Below, piece after piece: positions 59,352 to 64,000 of a stretch of DNA of 64,000 bases (position 1 is its first letter; every line of letters starts with the position of its first letter). The notes under the pieces are model-generated. The model made no database searches and was not told the DNA's origin. It worked only from the letters and a program-made list of their open reading frames with translations. The position numbers and the translations under genes were made by a program. This DNA comes from Amaranthus tricolor (taxonomy: Eukaryota; Streptophyta; Magnoliopsida; Caryophyllales; Amaranthaceae), in the NCBI RefSeq assembly GCF_026212465.1, contig NC_080060.1, forward strand, positions 15,439,837-15,503,836. The letters are read 5' to 3'.

Positions 59352-61440
59352 AATTAGTGGTTTGCCTTTTCTGTTGTTTGTAATTTCTAGAAAGTAAGAT
59401 CATACCCAATTGCAAAGGGGTGTTTCTTTTGTTTATGATCTTTGGAGATAGGTTTCATTGAATTTATGTTTCAAATTCGGGGATTTAGGGGAATTAGGGT
59501 GTGGGGGAAATGTGATGTTGGGAGAGTTCAATTGGGGAATTAAGGGATTTTTGAATTTGTATTGCTGTACAGGATGCTTTAAGTTCCCTAAACTAACGTT
59601 TTAAAACATTTTCTATATAAAAAGGTCATAGAGAATGAATTGGGTAAACCTTAGGGTTGCCGTATGGATTTTTAAAAAACTTTGGTTACCACGTGGAAAA
59701 CCCAATACCCTCAGGGTTACAATGTGGAATTTCCCTAAAAAGATAGTTAACTGATATAACATAAGTTTGAGGTTAACAAAGAGCATGTTTGATTAATAAC
59801 ATTTTTAGAGGATTAATTTTCTAATATTGGTAGCGTTAGACATACATTCTTGACATATTTTGTTCTTTATTGCGTGACAATTGGCTAAATGATTGAACTA
59901 GCTTTTTTGAGTTCAACCTGCATCCATATGTAAATTGTTTACTAGCGGTTAAAATAAAATTTCATATCAATAACATTGTTATTTTTTAGTTCTTGTGAAA
60001 CTCAATCTTATCGAATTACATGTTGGGCTGAAGAAAGGGTAGAGTTAGGTGAGATTCGATCCCAAAATCTTATCTGAAAAAGATAGTACTTTTTCAATTG
60101 TGACAAGACTCGATTCTCCATCATTGCTAATATTTGATCAGCACTTTACCTCGTAAAATAAGTCTTCCTCCCTTTTTTCTCTTTTTCTTAATACGCATAA
60201 CAATAAAATTTTCATCGATGCTTCCAAAATAGTGGTAGCTTGAACAAAAATGATCATATAAGGTAGTTTTTTTGAGAAAAATTATTATAAAAGTTATTTT
60301 GTTAAAAAAATACCTATCTTGAATTTAGTTTACAAGAATGCATTATATTTAACTACTCTATCTATCTCAGAGAAATAACTTAATTATAACTTTAACAGTT
60401 CGTTTGGTTGTTGATACTAAACGATGGTAATGAAAGTGATTTATTGTGTAAAGTTTCATGAAATGTACCATGTTATGCCCATAGTAATGAAACTTTGATC
60501 ATAATAATTTTTTTTTAATAATATTCGATTATCATCTTTTACTACATTTTCATATTGTAATGCATTGAAGTAAATGTTGTGAAGAAAATGGGATGATTGG
60601 ATGAGGACAAACATGACTATTTAACTTGTCAAAAGATTTTCTTTCCAAAATTACCCTAATATTTTTCAATATCATTCCCACTATTTTATTACCTTCTAGC
60701 AAACATACCACAAATATAAATGAGATAGAATAAAGAATAATGGAAAAAAAAATGATAATTAAAATGTACTTCCTCTTATTCTTATTAAATGTGCCATTTA
60801 TTTTTTGATATTATTTACCAATCACTCTTAGTTTGTATTTTATTTTGAATCTATAAGTTAAAACATAGTCAAGTGAATTTTGTTTGATTCGTTTGGATGT
60901 AAATTTTATCAATATCATGATCTATTATAATTTTTAATCAATGCAAGCACAGTTAAATACACTTAGGATTGAAATAGTTTATCATTAAGTGTGCAAAATT
61001 AAATAAGACGTTTGAATAAAATAGAAAAGAATATATTTTAAAAGCAAGTGAAAGAAATAATTGATTGAAATAAAAAAATAAATTTAATATTTAAATGCAA
61101 ATTTTAAAAAATATTAGTCAAGACAAAAATAAAAATGGACCAAATTTAATAAGTCGGATTAACAAGAAAATGAGAGTATTTATCTCATACACCATACTAT
61201 ATAGACTATAGAATGCATGACTATAGGCCACATGTATAGTCATTAGTCATAAATTACGTGTCGACACTCTGAGAATATGGTGCAAGTAGTAATAGAGTGT
61301 AAATGTAGGGCATAAATTTTGCTCAATAATTGTTAAACAAAAATCTTTAATAATAATAAATTAAAATAAATAATATTAATTTTAAAAAAGAAAACAACTT
61401 TTAAAAATCAGAATATAAAATTTGTCAAATATTTTGTGCT
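59352..61440. other. Repeat-rich intergenic stretch
   Basis: It contains MITE-like DNA at 60400-60500 (CAGTTCGTTTGGTTGTTGAT, GGTAATGAAAG). At 60767-61020 there is Stowaway-family sequence (TACTTCCTCTTATTC, then CATAGTCAAGTGAATTTTG) in decayed form. Near 59640-59740 is a dispersed block related to that at 2340-2450. No gene was recognised. Confidence 0.45.
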
Positions 61441-61449
61441 GAAATTTGA

Positions 61450-61956
61450 TATATATTCACTCTTTTGGGTATAACTTTTGATAGAAAAATCATATTAATT
61501 TAAATATTTACGGCATTAGAACCTAGATTTCAAGATCTTTCCAATATTATATGCCCGATTTCGATAACTGAGCGAGAAATGACGATCATTTAAAATTTGC
61601 TTGTTTTGAAATGTGACACATGTTTAATATTTTGGCCATAACTTTTTATATAAAAATTGTATTAATGCAAGGTTTGCGGCATTAGAAATTAGCATTCAAG
61701 AGCTTTCCAAAAATATATTATATGCCCAATTCCGATAACTGAGCGAGAAATTACGATCGTTTAATGTTTACAGTGATATTTAGTACATCCAGTCGCGTAA
61801 AACACACGATCGGACCGTAGTATGGTTGCGTAAAACATGCGACCGGACCGAGGTGGAGTCGCATGTTTTATGAGATCATACGGTATGGTCGCATGTTTTT
61901 CATCAATTTCAACATTTATTCTTTTCCATTGTTATGTTCAAGTAACCCCTCTTTCA
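61450..61956 (+). repeat. Probable decayed 5' LTR of a copia element with internal duplication
   Basis: It ends CTTTCA just before a Met-tRNA primer site. Inside, two blocks repeat in tandem (about 61460-61600 and 61630-61770), sharing GGCATTAGAA, TATATGCCC and GATAACTGAGCGAGAAAT. A 12-bp perfect inverted repeat, AAAACATGCGAC / GTCGCATGTTTT, lies at 61832-61869. The LTR start was not located. Confidence 0.5.
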
Positions 61957-61957
61957 A

Positions 61958-61974
61958 TTGGTATCAGAGCTTGG
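61958..61974 (+). other. Primer binding site (initiator Met-tRNA)
   Basis: TTGGTATCAGAGCTTGG, the standard copia primer site, starts two bases after the LTR-like CA. Confidence 0.85.
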
Positions 61975-61995
61975 CATGGTTCCTAAAGGTGTGGA

Positions 61996-62940
61996 GTGAA
62001 GGAAAGTTTGGAGAAAGGTAGAAGAAAGATGGTCGAAGTTGAGATGTGTTTGGATGGTTTGTTGAAGCCATTTGGGTTTATTGAAACCTTTGAGAAGAGA
62101 AAAACAGTGAGTGTGCAAGAGATGAGGAATCTATTAATAGAGTTCTCAAGAGAAAAGGAGAACTTATTAATAATAATGTTAGAGCAAAGGTAGTGATAGA
62201 GTCTTTGTCATTGAAAGTTGAAAAACTTGAGGGTGCTACAATAGGTAGTACAAATAGTGAGAAAGTATCATCCATGGGGGTTGATATGATTGTTGATGAA
62301 AGTCAATCTATGGGGGATAGAAATATTATTGGAAAATATCCATCTAATGATATTGGAGAGAAAACCAAGATCAAGAGGGCAAGAATTTAGTATAAGGATA
62401 AGGTGTGCTATCATTGCCACAAGAGAAACCATATTTAATATACTTGTAATAAGTTGAAGAGAGACCTTTGAAAATTGAAGCTTTTAAAGGAGATAATGAA
62501 GCCAACTATGGAGGTTGGTGATGATGATGAAATCAAATGGAAGAAGAGAGAAATTCCATTTGAGAAGGATAATGTGCTCCCAAACATATGTGATAAGGGC
62601 TTTGTGATGAAGGCTAATTGTGACGTTGATAATGGTGATAATGGTGATTGGGTGTTTGATTCCGTACACTCATATCATATTTGTAGAGATAAAAGCTTGT
62701 TTACAAGGGTGATAGCTTGTGAACATGAAAGGGTGACCTTGCCTAGTGGTGAGGAAGCTGTGATAGAAACCATTAGAGAGGTGCATTTGAGAATGCAAAA
62801 TGGCTTATTGAGGAAGCTTAGAGATGTGAGATATACACCTAAGATGATAAGGAATCTACTTTCATTGAGGAGATTAGAGAAGATTGGGTACATCATAAAA
62901 ACTCAAAGTGATGGAGTTTTGAAGGTGGTAAAGTGATGTT
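61996..62940 (+). pseudogene. Decayed copia gag and protease
   Basis: Short frames at 61996-62193 and 62193-62390 cover a reduced gag-like region. A zinc knuckle CYHCHKRNHI followed by a stop and YTCNK lies at about 62404-62455. The frame 62475-62936 carries the protease, WVFDSVHSYHIC, where DSGAS is usual, and then the conserved LRDVRYTPKMIRNLLSL. Integrase and RT are absent. From 62940 on there are only stop-filled pieces and two purine tracts (CTTAAGGGGGAG at about 63110 and 63200) that would precede a 3' LTR. Confidence 0.75.
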
Positions 62941-63213
62941 TGTTGCATTCAAACGGAGTTATGGGCAACAACGACCATGTTTTGCTAAGGGATGGAAACT
63001 CAGATCATGTTGAGAGTGTGCAAGACTCAAGTCACAAAAGAGAGTGACATTTGTGGATGGTGACTATCATAATAGGTGGAGCACAAATAGAGTTGTTGAT
63101 GGGTTTAGTCTTAAGGGGGAGCCAAGACTTAACTCTTATGTTGATGTTTTGATTGAGATACCCAAAGTGGTGCTTTTTGGTGATAGAAGTAATTTAGGCC
63201 TTAAGGGGGAGAT

Positions 63214-63660
63214 AGTTAGTGCAAGTGTCAAAATTATCTAGGTGTGCTGGTAGTGACTCAATAACTCAAAAGAAGGCACATCATGTTGAGAATAACATTG
63301 AGGCTGCAATAAAAGGCAATTAAATATAGGAAAAATTACAAAAAACTACCTAATCTATAGCACATTTTGCAAAACACTACCTAATCTAATTTATTTTGAA
63401 AAAAATACCTTAAATGACATAAACGTTTGCAAAAGACTACCACTTGAAGAAATCAGTTAGTTGACTGTTAAAATTTTATTTTGACCAGCACGTGGGTCAC
63501 GTGAGTGATTTAAGTCAGGGTTATTTGCGCTTTTATAACACGATTTTCTCTAATTCTTTCCTCTTTCCCCTTCAATTCTTAAGAACTCTAATTCTTTCTC
63601 CTTTCCCCTTCAATTCTTAAAAACCCTAATTTTTTCCCCAAATTAAATTATTTCTTCTCC
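63214..63660. other. Remnant after the copia element and leader of the GRF-like frame
   Basis: Possible start of a truncated 3' LTR at about 63214. It is followed by DNA with CACGTGGGTCACGTGAGTG near 63488 and a CT-rich duplicated leader (CTAATTCTTTCCTCTTTCCCC, twice between 63550 and 63620). Confidence 0.4.
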
Positions 63661-63689
63661 TTCCACCAAAAAAATCAAAGCTCAATAGA

Positions 63690-64000
63690 TTTGCTTGTGG
63701 ATTTCCTTTTGCACAGAGAATTTCGTAGACTAAGGAAAACACTGGAAAACGATTCAAAACATACAAATTTTTCGATCCTGATACCAATTGAAGGGGATGC
63801 AACAAGTTCATATGGATTGATGAACCTGAAATGGTTGATTGGCAAAGACAAGTGACGAACACACTTGTTGAGGAGAAGCGACATTTATCAACTGAAATTA
63901 AGATATTGAGTTCAAGGGTTTGTTGCTTGGAACATGAGAAGGAACAAGCAATTTCAGAACTTAAAAGGATTAAGAAGAGATTGGTAAACGAGAGAAAGCA
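63690..64000 (+). pseudogene. GRF-type zinc finger / coiled-coil protein remnant, runs off the right edge
   Basis: One frame reads CGFPFAQRIS, stop, TKENTGKRFKTYKFFDPDTN, stop, RGCNKFIWIDEPEMVDWQRQ, then a coiled coil (NTLVEEKRHLSTEIKILSSR) to the window end. This is the complete GRF pattern (C-x-CG, T-x-NxGxxF, C, CxxFxWxDE), but TAG at 63726-63728 and TGA at 63789-63791 interrupt it. No ATG precedes it. The expected first and third metal-binding cysteines are partly lost (FAC-G, KTYKFF). Introns that would skip the stops are not evident. Confidence 0.65.

Overview
This is AT-rich plant nuclear DNA. Its genes are split by GT-AG introns, and the rest is dominated by plant transposable elements: Ty1-copia elements with initiator-Met-tRNA primer sites, LINE fragments with zf-RVT or RTE-type domains, hAT/CACTA/Stowaway MITEs and long (TA)n/(TTA)n tracts. 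The protein families point to a eudicot. Some repeats look like those of Caryophyllales, but the species cannot be fixed from the sequence alone.

Four host genes are supported. (1) 2.9-5.5 kb, + strand: a 279-residue protein joining an N-terminal BED zinc finger to a C-terminal PB1 domain of NLP type, behind a non-coding first exon. (2) 11.9-15.5 kb, + strand: an eight-exon major-facilitator protein of the molybdate-anion transporter (MFSD5/MoT2-like) family. (3) 18.4-30.7 kb, + strand: a small phytocyanin/early-nodulin-like gene. Its three exons stay in frame, but its second intron is about 10.2 kb and holds two LINE pieces, CACTA-like ends and a whole copia element. (4) 45.6-33.0 kb, - strand: MTA, the METTL3-type mRNA m6A methyltransferase. 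It has seven exons and 749 codons, with both CCCH fingers and the DPPW active site present.

Layout. 0-0.9 kb: tail of a CACTA element (end of its DUF4216-type ORF, then a hairpin cluster). 0.9-2.7 kb: repeat-like intergenic DNA. 2.7-6.4 kb: BED-PB1 gene and a tandem duplication. 7-11.7 kb: MITEs and microsatellites. 11.9-15.5 kb: transporter. 15.5-18.2 kb: intergenic. 18.3-30.7 kb: phytocyanin gene with nested transposons. 31-33 kb: Stowaway MITE and MTA 3' flank. 33-45.6 kb: MTA, whose introns hold a broken RTE LINE, a 228-bp tandem array, two hAT-like MITEs and a 120-bp array. 45.7-47.1 kb: 3' part of a minus-strand copia element whose LTR ends only 60 bp upstream of the MTA start codon. 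47.1-54.5 kb: 5'-truncated SIRE-type copia element with pol and an extra (env-like) ORF. 54.5-64 kb: mostly decayed repeats, with a copia RT fragment split by a CACTA MITE, two GRF-zinc-finger remnants and a decayed copia gag-protease.

The most interesting points are the copia LTR in the promoter position of MTA, in sense orientation and with its own TATA box; the BED-PB1 fusion; the 139-residue phytocyanin spread over 12 kb of transposons; and two LINE copies each bounded on both sides by (TTA)n. No operon-like system, CRISPR or RNA gene was found.
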